Of a stretch of 64,000 nt of DNA, positions 34,094 to 45,585 are shown one piece after another. The translations under genes were made by a program, and so were the position numbers. The stretch is from Persicaria tinctoria (Eukaryota > Streptophyta > Magnoliopsida > Caryophyllales > Polygonaceae): positions 65,145,857-65,209,856 of the forward strand of contig JBANSL010000017.1 in the NCBI GenBank assembly GCA_037127255.1. Reading direction: 5' to 3'. Within the stretch, counting starts at the first letter, position 1, and each line of letters begins with the position of its first letter. The notes beneath the pieces are model-generated. The model was given only the letters and a program-made list of their open reading frames with translations, did not search any database and was not told where the DNA came from.

Positions 34094-35655
34094 CCTCCGG
34101 GAGCCCCTAAATCTCCTCCGGGAGCCACCGATCCGCCGCTCGGCGTGAGTAATCTCGGCTTCGGCCACTGCTACCACCGTCGCATTAGTCTTCGGTTGTG
34201 GTGGTGGATGCCCCTAATCCGAATCTCAATCATCGGTCTCGACCACCACCGCGCCCTTGTTCGCGTCTGGGTCGGTGTGCCTCTAGATTTCTAGAGAGAG
34301 GAGGAGTCCCAACTCCGGCTTCGGCTGGCCTGCTTCGGCTTCGGCCGCCTTCATCCGGCTTCGGTCACCTCTCACCCAGCCTAGGCTGCCTTCGCGCCGC
34401 TGTGGCTCTGCCGCCCTTAGTCCGAAAATCCCTATTAGGCTTATAGTGGATCTCGAAATTGGTTTGGGGTTTTGTTTTATGGCTCCTTCAATTTCTTTAA
34501 TCTCACTATCTAATCATGTCTTTCACTCCATGGTTTTGAATTCCTTGGGTGGCTTCGTGCCTCTGCCATGTCGGGTGTTGGTTCCCTCGCTAATTCCGGG
34601 CGTCGGGTAGCTACTCCTTCACTTCTCCTTCCTTTTTCGGAGTCTAATCGAGCCCCCTCCTTAGGATGCGGCTCCTTCTAACATAGATCCGCCATGGTCT
34701 CGGGCCACTGACGTTTTCTTGCTCCGGTCGCCCCTTCGTCCCCTATTTGTTTTTCAGTCACATATCTGACCACCTCTCCTCGAATCGCTCCCTTTCTTCG
34801 CCTTTAAACCCCCGTTGAATTGCCATGGGTTGTAAACTTGCTTATCGTCTTTTCCGGCTGGGTTGTCTCTGCTCCGGGGCGGCAATCCCACCCCTTCCCC
34901 TAGGGTTAGTCGTTGTCCGCCTTTGCTGGCGGCCTGGCGCTCTCCTGCCCCGAGCTCGAGGCGTCTCCTTGCTTTGGCTTTGCTTCGGGCTCAAGCTGTC
35001 CTTCGGGCCTGAATTTACCCTTTGGGCCCAAGGCTTTGCCTTGGGCCCAAATAAGGCCCGCTAGTTATTAAAAAAAAAAAACAAAAAAAACATAGGAAAA
35101 CCAAAGCACTTGTCGGCCCTTAGGTTGTACTTCCTGGATCATTCCCGCGCTCTTCGTCCTCCTTGCGGTTGTGCTTCATTTGCTCGTGTGGTTTGGTGTC
35201 CGTCTCTTGGTTCGTGGTTAGTTTCGGTTGAGGAGCAGTTCTACGGCCCTGGTTGATCGACGTGATCGTGTTGGTGGTGTTTGTGGTCTCCGAAGATCCC
35301 TCGTCCAGGTGGGGGGAACGTCGTGTGATCCACACTTCCCCAGGTGTCGCCTTTGCCTTACGAGGATTTTTGCTTTCTGTCTTTCCGGTGGCGAGACATC
35401 GTGTCAGCTAGAGCTGTCCCATGCGCTCGCTATCCACTTCTCCGTGACGACTTCCTTCCTCTCGATATTGTGTCCGCTAGTTTGCTTAGGTCTTGGGTTT
35501 TTTCCGGGTTTGCTTTCAGTGCTCTTTTGATGTATTTTATGTTATTTTTCTATTTTGTTGTTGTATGTTTAGACGGCTTGCCGTCTGCCGACTTTGTCGG
35601 CCTCTCGAGGTTCGGGCCTGTCCGAACTCGAATTATTTCCTTATCAAAAAAAAAA
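34094..35655 (+). mobile_element. Poly(A) retroelement A (1.56 kb)
   Basis: It starts CCTCCGGGAGCCCC and ends TTGTCGGCCTCTCGAGG ... TTCCTTATC plus 13 A residues. It is flanked by AAGTTTTAGTTTTTGTT at 34077-34093 and 35656-35672. An internal poly(A)-like stretch near 35068-35090 follows CTTGGGCCCAAATAAGGCCC. A similar pair of blocks in the same order occurs in element B. Frames are short and CTT/CGG-rich, with no recognised domain. It may be a SINE-like or internally deleted LINE derivative. Confidence 0.75.
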
Positions 35656-35672
35656 AAAGTTTTAGTTTTTGT

Positions 35673-37150
35673 TAGGGACAGAATTTTCTTATTCACATTT
35701 CTTAATCTTATCAATTCTTCGAGTTTAAAAAAACCCCTTCAGGGCTAGAGAACTACGCGCCCGAACGCGCCCCCAAAACTCGCATCTATCTATTCTCCTA
35801 TCCCTAATTTTAGCCCCAAAATCCTTGATTTTTCACTCAAATTTCACAATTACTCCCAATTTCTGCTACATCCTGGCCTTTGTTCCATGAATCTCCTCTT
35901 TGCTGTTGATCTGCAAATCCGAATCATCCCCATCGTTTTCGTTTGGGGCTTTGATTCTGCCATGTCTCCTTCAATTTCGGCTCGCCTGGAGGTGGGTGCC
36001 CCGCCACTGTGTGCTCCGTCGTCGTCGATCTGGGTATAATCCCTATTCGATTACCTTCTTCCTATAATCCCTAATTTGTACCCAATTTTTGTCATCCTCC
36101 CCTATTGAACCTGTTCTTGGCTAAATTTGACCCCTTCCCGTCGCTTCGTCGGCCGCCGTTAGTCCTCGCCGGCCTGCTTCGTGTGTTGAATCTCTGCTAA
36201 ATCACCGTTTGGCCTGATTTGTTATGGATCTCCGCTTCCTTTGCTGATTTGTTGCAATTCTTTCCCCCCGTGCTTATGCTGTGCGCCCAGGTTTTGACCC
36301 CGGTTGGTCCTCGGTCGGGGGTCAGCCTTCCGTCTCCGCCTCCGGGGTTGGATTTGGGTGTACGGTTCGGTGGGATGCTAGTGAACAAACGAGCTCTTGC
36401 TCTTCTTGGATTCGGGCTTGCCTTGGGCCCGAAGGTGACCCGGGTTTGGTGGATCCGGCTCGGTTTGTGTTCTTTGGGCCCAAGATTTTTGTCTTGGGCC
36501 CAAAGCGGCCCGACCTATTAAAATTTATATTTAGATAAAATAAAATAAAATAAAAATGTTTACAGTTTACTTTAAAACATTTTTATTTAAATTCTCTAAA
36601 CCCCGAAAGGGCTTGTTCAAAATCCCGAGAGGGTCTAGATAAAATCCCGAAAGGGTATAACCAAATCCCGCAAGGGCTTAACTAAATTCTTGTAGGCGAA
36701 ATCCTGTTGGCGCTTTGTTCGAGCAGCATGCGGCTCTTCTCCCGACGTTTTTAGGAGGTCTTCTGCTTGGTTGGGGGCGTGTAGTGTAGAGTCGGGACTG
36801 ACTGGGGTCGAGGTAGTGCGCTCAGGGCGACTCCGTATCCGGGATTGAGCTTCCTTGGAGCTCGTCTGCACTACCCACAGGAGATAGAGTCCTGCTGTAC
36901 CGCTGGCCCGCGGTGCCACTGTTCGGTGGTGCTTGGCTTCGTTCTTCGTCGGTGTCCTCAGCTTTATTGGGAGTTGGTCTTCTTGGGTTGTCTGGTTGTA
37001 GAGTTTATTTCTGTTTGTTTCATTTCGCTCGTTGTCTTTATTTCTGTCATTTTAGGTTGTATGTTTGACGGTTCGCCATCTGCCGACTTTGTCGGCCTCT
37101 CGATGAGTCAGGCTTGTCTGACCTTCGAATTTTTACCTTATCAAAAAAAA
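35673..37150 (+). mobile_element. Poly(A) retroelement B (1.48 kb), same target as A
   Basis: It runs from AGGGACAGAATTTTC to TTGTCGGCCTCTCGATGAG ... TTACCTTATC plus about 10 A residues, and ends at a third copy of AAGTTTTAGTTTTTGTT (37151-37167). It shares with A the CTTGGGCCCAAAGCGGCCCG block (near 36500) and the GTCGGC tail, but the two are diverged. At 36600-36700 a short unit AATCCCG(A/C)(A/G)AGGG(C/T) recurs four to five times. Confidence 0.72.
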
Positions 37151-37234
37151 AAGTTTTAGTTTTTGTTGTATTTCAAAAGAAATTATGAACTTAAGAAATT
37201 TGAGGTTAACATCTAGAGTATTTAACCTAGAGCC

Positions 37235-37843
37235 TAAGGATGGCAATGGGGCGGGGACTCCCTGTTCCCCGCGGAGAATCCCCGTGACGGGGACGGGGAT
37301 GGGGATTTTAAACGGGGATGGGGACGGGGATGGGGGGCAAAGTGATTCCCCGCGCGGGGACGGGGATGGGGTCGGGGATAGTAGTCCTCACCCCGATCCC
37401 CGCCCCGCCCCGTCCCCGTTGGGGACCCCCGCGGAGATCCCCGATAGGGAGTATGAAATCCCTAATGTTGTTTATATCTTACCTAAGTTTAAATAGTTTT
37501 TCTTTTATTTTTAAAATTTTACCTTATAATTTACATTTATGAGATATTATATGTAATATTTATATTATATTTTTTATATAACTTTAATAATATCTTATAG
37601 TTTTCTATTAAATGGGGGGAAACCATGGTTTTTAAACGGGGAACCCGACGGGGAAACCCGCGGGGAATGCAAATGGGGAAAATTAAGCAGGGACGGGGAT
37701 TCCCCGATGGGGACGGGACCCGACGGAGATGGGGACGGGGGGTATTTTTGATCCCCGAGCGGGGACGGGGACGGGGACGGGGAGACATTTTGCAAACGGG
37801 GACGGGGACGGGGAGGGTACTCCCCGCCCCGTTGCCATCCCTA
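37235..37843. mobile_element. hAT-like non-autonomous element, CGGGGA-rich
   Basis: The ends TAAGGATGGCAATGGGGCGG and the complement TAGGGATGGCAACGGGGCGG are inverted repeats. The 8-bp flanks CTAGAGCC (37227-37234) and CTAGAGTC (37844-37851) match at seven of eight positions. Both arms are made of (GGGGAC)-type words; the middle is A/T-rich. There is no coding capacity. The 8-bp TSD fits the hAT superfamily. Confidence 0.88.
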
Positions 37844-37851
37844 CTAGAGTC

Positions 37852-38417
37852 GCCGTCGTCTCTCTTCATCATCTTCACAGCCTCCACCAGGCTCACCGGC
37901 CACCACCTGGTCAACCTCCACAGCCCGGCCTCTCGCTTCCAAGTCTCACTAGCCAATCCCTCCCTCTCTCAAAGATAGGGGTTTTGGCCCGCCGCCACCC
38001 TTCTCCTCGACCATGTTGTGCCCGGCTTTCATCACCGCCACCAACACCCTGGCTATCGTTGGCCACCCTCGGTTCACCACCGAGCTCCATCAACACCCAA
38101 TCGGCTCCATCACCACTCTATGGTCTCCGACGCCTCCTTTTTCCCTTGTCTACAAAGGCTTCACCCAAACCCAATCGGCTCCGCTCCCGCCTCCCTCGCA
38201 ATTGCCTGCAACCTTCTGCCGCGGCTCCGCCCTCACGCAGATGCTTCCCTGGCAAGCTCTGCACTCATCCCCCTATGCCCCCGTATCATTAGCCTTCCAC
38301 AGCTCTGCTCACGCCTCCCTTGGTAGTAGTAGTAGTAGTAGTAGCAGCAGCAACATGAGTAACAGTAGTAGGAGTAGCAGCAGCAGTAGGAGTAGCAGTA
38401 GCAGTAGAAGTAGATGT
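37852..38417. other. C-rich stretch and (AGT/AGC)n microsatellite
   Basis: A frame at 38013-38504 is Ser/Pro-rich. Its long serine tract is simply the AGT/AGC microsatellite (38322-38417) and it ends inside the adjoining solo LTR, so I do not call a gene. The microsatellite resumes at 40443 on the far side of the solo LTR. Confidence 0.5.
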
Positions 38418-38422
38418 AGGAG

Positions 38423-40437
38423 TGTTGTTATAGGAGGAAATCGAGTATGCAATAATAAAATAGAAATAAATCACAGCAAACCAGATTCCGTCCCTTGTAA
38501 ATAATTACAAGACCTCCTCCTGATGTAGCAGCGGGAAGTCAGGATCGATCCACGAGGAAGCGTGTCAGCGGATCCTAGGCAGCGAAGAAATCTCACGGTC
38601 AGAAGTCGACAACAGGGTCCTCGATCTCGACTAGGGTAGTCGAAAGAAGATCGGACAGTCGAACACAGCGCAGCAGCAAGCACCGGGTGTAGTCGATATC
38701 GACTAGAGGCTACTCGATATCGAGTAGCGTCCTCGTCGACTTCGGCTTGTCTTGTCGAGTACCTGCACAATTAAGCTACAGCGATGCTAGATCGAGAATC
38801 AGTAACTCGAGATCGACCAGGCTTGGTCGAGATCGAGTAGACATAGAATAAAACGTAACAAAGAAATAAAGTAAAGGCAAATGCTTTGGGACTCTCGAAA
38901 TAAACTGTATGTAAAAGGCTTCCAAGATCGGGGTTTGCAACAGCGATAACCAAGCATGCATAAGGCAGAGATAAACAGATAATCATGTAAATTGCATCGA
39001 AGGACAAGCTTTCGCCTTTTCCAACAATTAGACAACTCTTTCAAGAAACCCTAATTGTCTCTACCGATTTTATGTTTATAATCCAAGTTGTTAACATGGA
39101 TCTCCATTAGATGGGTAATAAACACATAAACAAGTAGTAGATGCTCAAAACATGATAAAGGTCGGATCTTTACCTCAAACACGCATGGCTATCATCGGGC
39201 TCGCCCCAACCCTAGAAGTGGGTGGACTACTCGCGCTTCATCGCAAACTCAGACATTGATTGAAAGAAATAACTCGCATTAAACTAAATTCAAAAGACTT
39301 TACAATCCCGGCGATCCAACTCTCGTTGAACGCCAAAACCCTAAAACCTCTGAACTCCCTAAACTGTCTCTGTGGACCACTTCTCTACTTCTGAAATTGA
39401 ATTGAATCTAAAATCAGCCCCATGGGCTTTATTTATAGTCTTCTATTCCTTGCTACTCAAGGATAGAATATCTATATCTATATCTAAAACTATATCTAAG
39501 ACTTTAATGATAAATAAAAGCAACAAAGAAATTAAATCTAAAAGGGAAATAATATCTAAAGTGTCTCAAGTGGATAAAAACTCTCTTGTTCATGATAGAT
39601 GTAGATAGATTTGGATAGAATCTCGGCCTTCTCGACTTCCTTCGTGCCCAAGGAATCCCAACTCTACTCGGACTGCTCACGTCGATGCGTTTCCAGAAAC
39701 TGGTCTACTCGACTTCGACAAGGACTCGTCGACATCGACTAGGATTCGTCGTCGACTGATCTTCTCTGGTGACTCCGCTCGACAAGCTTGGATCTGGGCT
39801 CCTGGGCTTCGTCAATCTCGACTAGGGCTCATCGAGATCGACTAGGGTTGTGGTCGAGGATGGCTCTCTGGTGATGTCGAGGACTCCTCCTCGGAATGGA
39901 CTCAGACAGGCGCTAGGTGGCTCGTCGATCTCGACAAGGTCTCATCGAGATCGAGTAGAGATGTGCTCGGCGTCTTCGTGATCAGCTCCTCTTCTCATCG
40001 ACTCCGGGTGTGGCGCTGAGGTGTCGTCGATCTCGACTAGGTCTTGTCAAGATCGAGTTGTGATCCGGGAGTCGGGTTGGTCTGGCTCAGCTTTCTCGAC
40101 CAGGCTTTGTCGACCAAGTCTGCTTGGGCTCTCTACTCGAGATCGAGTAAGGTGTACTTGACATAGAGTAGCCCTGGCTTTAGCTCGGTTTGTCCTGGTT
40201 CTGTACTCTCGGATTATGGACTTCTGTAGTTGTTTTCCGAGCTTTTCTGACCTTCTTTAAAATTGTTGTAAAGCGTCTCGAATTCTGCAAATTTAAACAG
40301 AAACTGGTGTAGATTCCATAATTTGGCAAATAAACATAAACTACGTAGATTCTGTACTATCTAACCCAAATGTATGTAATGTATGCAGAAAACGATATTA
40401 AAGTTACTGTAAAATATGATAGATTCAGCTCACAACA
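38423..40437 (-). mobile_element. Solo LTR (2.0 kb), family also at 42642
   Basis: Termini TGTTGTTATAGGAGG and CAGCTCACAACA are flanked by a perfect 5-bp TSD AGGAG (38418-38422 and 40438-40442). Removal rejoins the AGT/AGC microsatellite. It aligns in inverse orientation with 42642-44519, for example AGTGGGTGGACTACTCGCGC against its counterpart near 43745. It is dense in words such as CTCGATATCGAGTAG and GTCGACTTCGGC. No gag or pol was found. Strand is relative to the other copy, whose TATAAATAAAGC word suggests a promoter/poly(A) region. Confidence 0.72.
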
Positions 40438-40442
40438 AGGAG

Positions 40443-41392
40443 CAGTAATAGTAGCAGCAGCAGCATGAGTAGGAGTAGTAGCTGCAGTAGCAGCAACTCC
40501 TCCTCCTCCCCCTCCCCCTCCTCCTCCTCCCCCCCCCCCCCTCCCCTCCTCCTCTTTTTATTTTTTAAATAAAAAATGTGGGACTCACTACTTTTCTTTT
40601 ATCATTCTCATTTATTTGTACATGTGTTTCAATCTCTGAGAGATGAAAAAAATCCTAAACGAAATCCCTCTGTCTCCGCCTCCTACTTGCTCCCTCACGA
40701 CACTCTCATGGCCCCTCCTTTCTCCTATGGAGGCGACACTACATAGTGCTTTTCGACCGCCTCCTTTCCCTCTTTGACGACGAGTCTGGTGGACTCCTTT
40801 GTCCATTGTCGCCAGCCACCACATTCTCCAAAGGAGATCCGTTAAAACTGAGGCCTTCTGTGACTTCTCTCGCCAACAACCATGGCGCCTACGTCAATTC
40901 AACCTCTTTCGCCCTCCTCCTCGTCGATCAGCCACCTCTACTACCACCCGACACCCACCATCGTCGAATCATTATCGTCGACAATCACCCCTCAATTGGA
41001 ACCCGAAAAAAATGATCACCATTCAATCGAGGACGACGACGGTGACAATTGGAACCCGACAGCGACGACGGCAATGATCTCATTGGTACACGGGTGGGTG
41101 TGGGGAAGGATGAAACCGCAGTGGTCGAAATCAACGCGGCGTAGAGAGATCCCCAGGGTGTTGAGCCCAGGTAGGTTGACGGCGATGACTAGGGTGTAGT
41201 TGATGCCTAGTTTCTCGATGATGATCTCCGGAATGTCGACATTGCTCTCCTTGAATTGAGGATTTCTTGAATCCGGTACTTGATTTGGGAATTTCTTGAA
41301 TGGTTGTTTATTAAGTTGGTTTTGATCGAAGTAGATCTAGATTTAGTTGATTTTCACTAATTTGGCATGAATGAATCGGTCTATTTAACATT
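40443..41392. other. Microsatellite, polypyrimidine tract and unassigned C/T-rich DNA
   Basis: 40443-40497 is an AGT/AGC/GCA microsatellite. 40498-40556 is a pure C/T tract including a run of about 12 C, capable of unusual secondary structure. 40620-41380 has overlapping short frames of biased composition with no recognised domain. Confidence 0.5.
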
Positions 41393-41394
41393 CG

Positions 41395-42130
41395 TTTGGA
41401 AGGAAAGAATTATTCGTGTGATTCTTGTGATTATCCGATGGGAAATCAGGAATTATTCAAGTGTATATGGCCAATTAGATATACGTTTATTGAAATTTAC
41501 ACTCTGTATAAAATTGTTCATGAATGTATCAACTATTCGGCAAGTTCAGAGTCACTAATAGTGACTCTGTATAAAATTGTTCATGAATTATTCCATGTAC
41601 GTCTTATTGCAAATTAGCAATATATCAATGAATAATGACTCACTATTCATTGATATATTGCTAATTTGCAATAAGACGTACATGGATGTTTGATTATTCA
41701 TGAATTTATCGAATATTCGGCAAATTTAGAGTCATTATTTGTTGATAATTAGGAATTATTCATATATATGAGGGCAATTAGATGTAGGTTTCTTGGAATT
41801 CAAGCTCATGAATTTATCGACTATAGAGTCACTATTCATTGATAATTAGAAATTATACATATATATAGGGGCAATTAGATGTAGGTTAGTTAAAATTCAA
41901 ACTCTTTCTAAAATTGTGTATGACTTTATCGACTATTCGGCAAGTTCAGAGTCACTATTCATTGATAATAAGAAATTATTCATATGTATGTGGGTAATTA
42001 GATGTGGGTTTCTTCAAATTCAAACTCTATTTAAAATTGTTCATGAATTTATCGAATATTCGGCAAATTCAGAGTCATTATTCATTGATAATCAGGAATT
42101 ATTCGGTAATTTATTCGTCATTATTCATCG
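41395..42130. repeat. Degenerate tandem array with TATTCGGCAAGTTCAGAGTC
   Basis: The block (A/T)ATTCGGCAA(G/A)TT(C/T)AGAGTCA recurs near 41533, 41712, 41934 and 42056, with a shortened form near 41822. Shared ATTCATTGATAAT and GCAATTAGATGTAGGTT segments lie between. Spacing varies (about 110-220 bp). No gene. Confidence 0.75.
41593..41685. repeat. 93-bp near-perfect palindrome
   Basis: Arms of 46 bp (41593-41638 and 41640-41685) are complementary with one mismatch and a single-base centre at 41639. The arm starts CCATGTACGTCTTATTGCAA and ends near ATCAATGAATAATGA. Confidence 0.95.
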
Positions 42131-42361
42131 AACACATAGTGCAAGCAAAATCTCATCCTCCCCACCAGAAAAAATGTTACCTAACAAAAAAAACACGCGC
42201 TTTGCTTCAGCAAGTTGCATATAAAAGTGATGAAACCTACTGTTTTTTTTAAATAAAAAGGGAAAGTCTCAATTAATCTTATCCATCCATTTCTAATCAA
42301 TTAACGTCCTATATTTATTAACACTTAACACAATAAGGGGTGGGTCCACCTGACCCAACCC

Positions 42362-42402
42362 ATTATTATTATTATTATTATTATTTTATTTATTTATTTA
42401 TT
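42362..42402. repeat. (ATT)n and (ATTT)n microsatellite
   Basis: About eight ATT units followed by four TTTA-type units. Confidence 0.95.
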
Positions 42403-42440
42403 ATAACTCCAAATAGTATAGAAAACAAACAATCAAATGT

Positions 42441-42641
42441 TTACAAGAAGTTAGCAGACAACCGAGAAACAAGTTGCACACCAAACCCTTTAGCAATGGA
42501 AAAACAAACTCTGGTAAAAATATGAGCAACTAGACGAGAACTAGAATCTAAGGCTAAAGAAAAAGAGCGGATCTGTCCCAGCAGCGCAACAGGATCCACA
42601 TGCAGCTCACCAAAAGAAGAGAAAGAAAAGGCAAAAACCCG
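42441..42641 (-). pseudogene. C-terminal piece of a broken gene, unnamed plant protein family
   Basis: The minus strand reads AFSFSSFGELHVDPVALLG, then FSLALDSSSRLVAHIFTRV, and ends QLVSRLSANFL with TAA at 42443-42441. It is colinear with the piece at 44520-44708, from which a 1.9-kb solo LTR separates it. I recall similar C-termini in a repetitive family of uncharacterised plant proteins but cannot name it or its function. One small shift near GGGTTTTTGCC is needed to keep the frame. Confidence 0.6.
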
Positions 42642-44519
42642 TGATGTCCATGTTTTGTGCCATGTTTTATATCTACTTTTATATCGATTTCTGCATGCAT
42701 TTCATACATTTGGGTTAGATTAATACATAATCTATGTAGTTTACACTTATTTGCCAAATTGTGGAGTCTACACAAGTTTCTGTTTAATTTCGCAGAAATC
42801 GGGCGCACTTTGGAGCTTAAAGGAAACTCATGAAGAAGCTAAGGATGGTGCAGCTGGAGAAAAGGCCATTTTTCGCCATACATCATTCTGAGTCAAGTTC
42901 TGATGTCTTCATGAGAGTTGTATCCCTCGAAAAGAGCTTTCCAACACATGGTCATATGCGTCAATCCAACGAACGAGGACTCGGGAAAGTGCGTTTTAAG
43001 AACAGACCAGAAAGCCGAGAGTTGTCACATTTGCTCGACATCGACCAAATTAGTCGAAGTTGACCAAGCCCAAATCGAGCCGGAGTCCCAGAAATCGACA
43101 AGGATGCTGAGCCAAGAAGAATTCAAATCGATATCGACCAGTTCAAGTCGATATCGAGTAAAAGTTAGTCGATTTTCACTCTGGAGGCCGGAATTGAGTA
43201 GCTGAGCTGAAGACGCGAGAAATTCTGGTCGATACCAAGGAAGCTACACGATATCGAGTTGACCAACAGTGGCCGACTTTGAGCTAGTTCGGATCTTGTT
43301 AAGTATCTATCCCGAATCCGATGGAGATATTTTCGAGACGAGATTTCCAACACATGAAGATTTAGATATTTTTATCTTTTTTATCTTTTTATTTATCCTA
43401 AGGGTTGAACAATTAATTACCCTAGGATTTATCTAGTTTTACTTATTTAGATATATTTATTTCCTAAGTAGAAGTATATCTTCTACTTTAGATAGAGATA
43501 TAGATAGAAATTCCTTCCTTGATTAGCAAGGATTGAAATCCTATAAATAAAGCCCATGGGGCTAGTTTTTATTCATTCAATTCTAGAGGAAGAGAAGTAG
43601 GAGAGAGAGAGAGAGTGTGGAGGCCAAGAGGACTTTGTGAAGCGAGAGCGGAATTGGCTTCCTTTGGTTGTAAGCTCTGTTTGGTTTAATTTAATGCAAG
43701 TAGTTTCTTTTCTATCAATGATGTCTGCGATTGCGATGAAGAGCGACTAGTCCACCCACTTCTAGGGCTGGGGCGAGCCCGACGATAGCCATGCGTGTTT
43801 GAGGTAAAGATCCGACTTTTATCATGTTTTGAGCATCTACTACCTTTTATGTGTTTATTCTCTATTTAATAGAAATCCATGCTAACAACTTGGATTGATA
43901 AACATAAAAGTGGTAGATACAATTAGGGTTTCTTGAAAGAGTTGTCTAATTGTTGAAAAAGGCGAAAGCTTGATCCTTCGATGCGATTTGCATGATTATC
44001 GTTATTTATCTTGCCTTATGCATGTTTGGTTATCGTTGTTGCAAACCCCGATCTTGGAAGTTCTTTTACATATTTTTATTCCGAATTCCTGAAAGATTTG
44101 TCTTTTATTTTAGTTACTGTTTCTACTCGACTTCGACCACCCCTTGGTCGACGTCGACCACTGATTTTCGATCGAGGAAAGATCGTTGTTACTTCTGTCT
44201 CTACAGGAACCCAAAGTCGACCAGACCCTACTCGACGTCGAGTGGAGCTAGTCGACGTCGACCACCACCAGCATCTTCTGTTGCTCGAAATCGGTTGTGC
44301 CTGAACCCTGTCCACCACCCTTGGTCGAGGTCGAGTACACTGTGGTCGATCACCACTTGTGAGATTCTCCGCTGTCTAGGATCCGCTGACCAACTTCCTC
44401 GAGGATCGATCCTGACTTTCCGCTGCTACATCAGGAGGAGGTCTTGTAATTATTTGCGTGGGCACGAATCTGGTTTGATTTATTTTATTATATTTTAAAC
44501 TCGATTTCCTCCTACAACA
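42642..44519 (+). mobile_element. Solo LTR (1.9 kb), inverse relative of 38423-40437
   Basis: It begins TGATGTCCATG and ends CTCCTACAACA. Flanks are ACCCG (42637-42641) and ACCCA (44520-44524), four of five matching. It aligns with the copy at 38423, including ACATTTGGGTTAGAT near the start and CTACATCAGGAGGAGGTC near the end. It is rich in CTCGACTTCGACC and GTCGACGTCGACC words. A TATA-type word lies at 43542. No internal coding region. Confidence 0.68.
43542..43549 (+). promoter_or_regulatory. TATA-like box in the solo LTR
   Basis: TATAAATA followed directly by AAGCCCATGGGGC. The same block occurs inverted at 39418-39440 in the other copy, so it is conserved in the family and may mark the LTR transcription start. 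Confidence 0.4.
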
Positions 44520-44708
44520 ACCCATAACCAGCAGTAGAGCACACATCCCGAAACTTGGTGAACTTACGCCGCGTAGCGTCAAGTATACACCGTCCAGGAG
44601 CGAAGGAAGCCAAACAAGTCTGAGTGAGGGGGAGGAACCAGTGATATCCACACACATATCCCGGCCCCGATCCCAAGAGTAAAGAAGAATGTCAGCGGGC
44701 CTAAGGGG
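44520..44708 (-). pseudogene. Middle piece of the broken gene
   Basis: The minus strand reads RPADILLYSWDRGRDMCVD and then ITGSS. After a one-base loss in a CCCCC run it continues TQTCLASFAPGRCILDATRR, KFTKFRDVCSTAGYG. The upstream piece lies beyond the 14.7-kb LTR element at 59402; the downstream piece lies beyond the solo LTR at 42641. Removing both insertions and their duplications restores a nearly continuous frame. Confidence 0.65.
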
Positions 44709-44935
44709 TGTCATGTATAGGTTATATATAATATGGGTATTAGTATATATATCTTTGATTGTAATTGTGGGAATTATCCAAATTGAATAATCAAATCCAA
44801 TTACTCTTTACCCTTCCTCTCTCACTCTCTTATCCTTTACTCTCTCTTAACCCTAATCTCCCTTCTTCCCTAATTCCTTCCCTAAACTCTACCTTTTCCT
44901 TTTCAATTTCATATGAAACATGTTAGGACATGACA
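44709..44935 (+). repeat. 5' LTR of the split element
   Basis: 227 bp, TGTCATGTATAGG to GGACATGACA. Contains CT-rich CTCTCTCACTCTCTTATCC. Confidence 0.88.
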
Positions 44936-44937
44936 AA

Positions 44938-44946
44938 TTGGTATCC
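44938..44946 (+). other. Primer binding site, initiator tRNA-Met type (imperfect)
   Basis: TTGGTATCC, three bases after the LTR; the first bases match the initiator tRNA-Met complement (TGGTATC). Confidence 0.6.
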
Positions 44947-45040
44947 AAAGGAGTGAATCCTCCGACCTACGAATTTTTGTCCTGAAATTTTTTGATTTCA
45001 GCGGTGGGTGATCAACGATTTTGGCGGTGGGTGATCAACC

Positions 45041-45385
45041 ATGGCTGATGACTGTAATCGTAGCTTTTGGAAGAATATCAATGATATCAGAAGGCATTAT
45101 GGTATGCCAGTGGTCAATTATCCTTCAGATCCAACTGCGGAGGAAAACTCTGGCGGACGGCAACAAGAAGAGGATGAACGACGAATCGCGGATGAACGAC
45201 GGCGGGTCGAATGCCAAATCGTAGACCAAGAAAGGGATCACCGCTTTTACAGGACAATCAATGAACTCTGAGGAAAGATGGGCATGCCTCCAATCAATTG
45301 CCCCTGCGATCCAGTTGCGGAGGGAATTCAAGAAGTCACCCCATCTCCACAAATTGACGAAGGTCTTGCAGAGAAAGAAATTTAA
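45041..45385 (+). pseudogene. Short acidic frame of the split LTR element
   Basis: ATG at 45041, stop TGA at 45269-45271, and the same frame stays open to 45385. The two parts look like a duplicated module: MPVVNYPSDPTAEE before the stop and MPPINCPCDPVAEG after it. An acidic/basic coiled-coil-like segment (EEDERRIADERRRVE) lies between. Its position after the primer site suggests a decayed gag, but no gag domain is recognisable. Confidence 0.35.
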
Positions 45386-45585
45386 TCTTCAAAGCCGGAC
45401 AGAGATGATAGTATCCTGGGTGATTCAGGAACCGAATTAGTCGGCGATGAGAAATCAACTCGAATCTGCACCTCATCCAGGATCCGAAAGATTTTCAACA
45501 CCAGTGTGAATCTTCAAAGGGTGAAATTGACGATGGGGCAAGCAAGATTGAAACCCTAATTCGGACACCTTTGGAAGACATCAAA

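Noticed and set aside
37185..37978. Gly/Asp-rich and Arg/Gly-rich frames on both strands
   Set aside because: Translations of the GGGGAC-type words of the hAT-like element.
38013..38504. 163-codon frame with a poly-Ser tract
   Set aside because: The Ser tract is an AGT/AGC microsatellite, and the frame ends inside a solo LTR inserted in that microsatellite.
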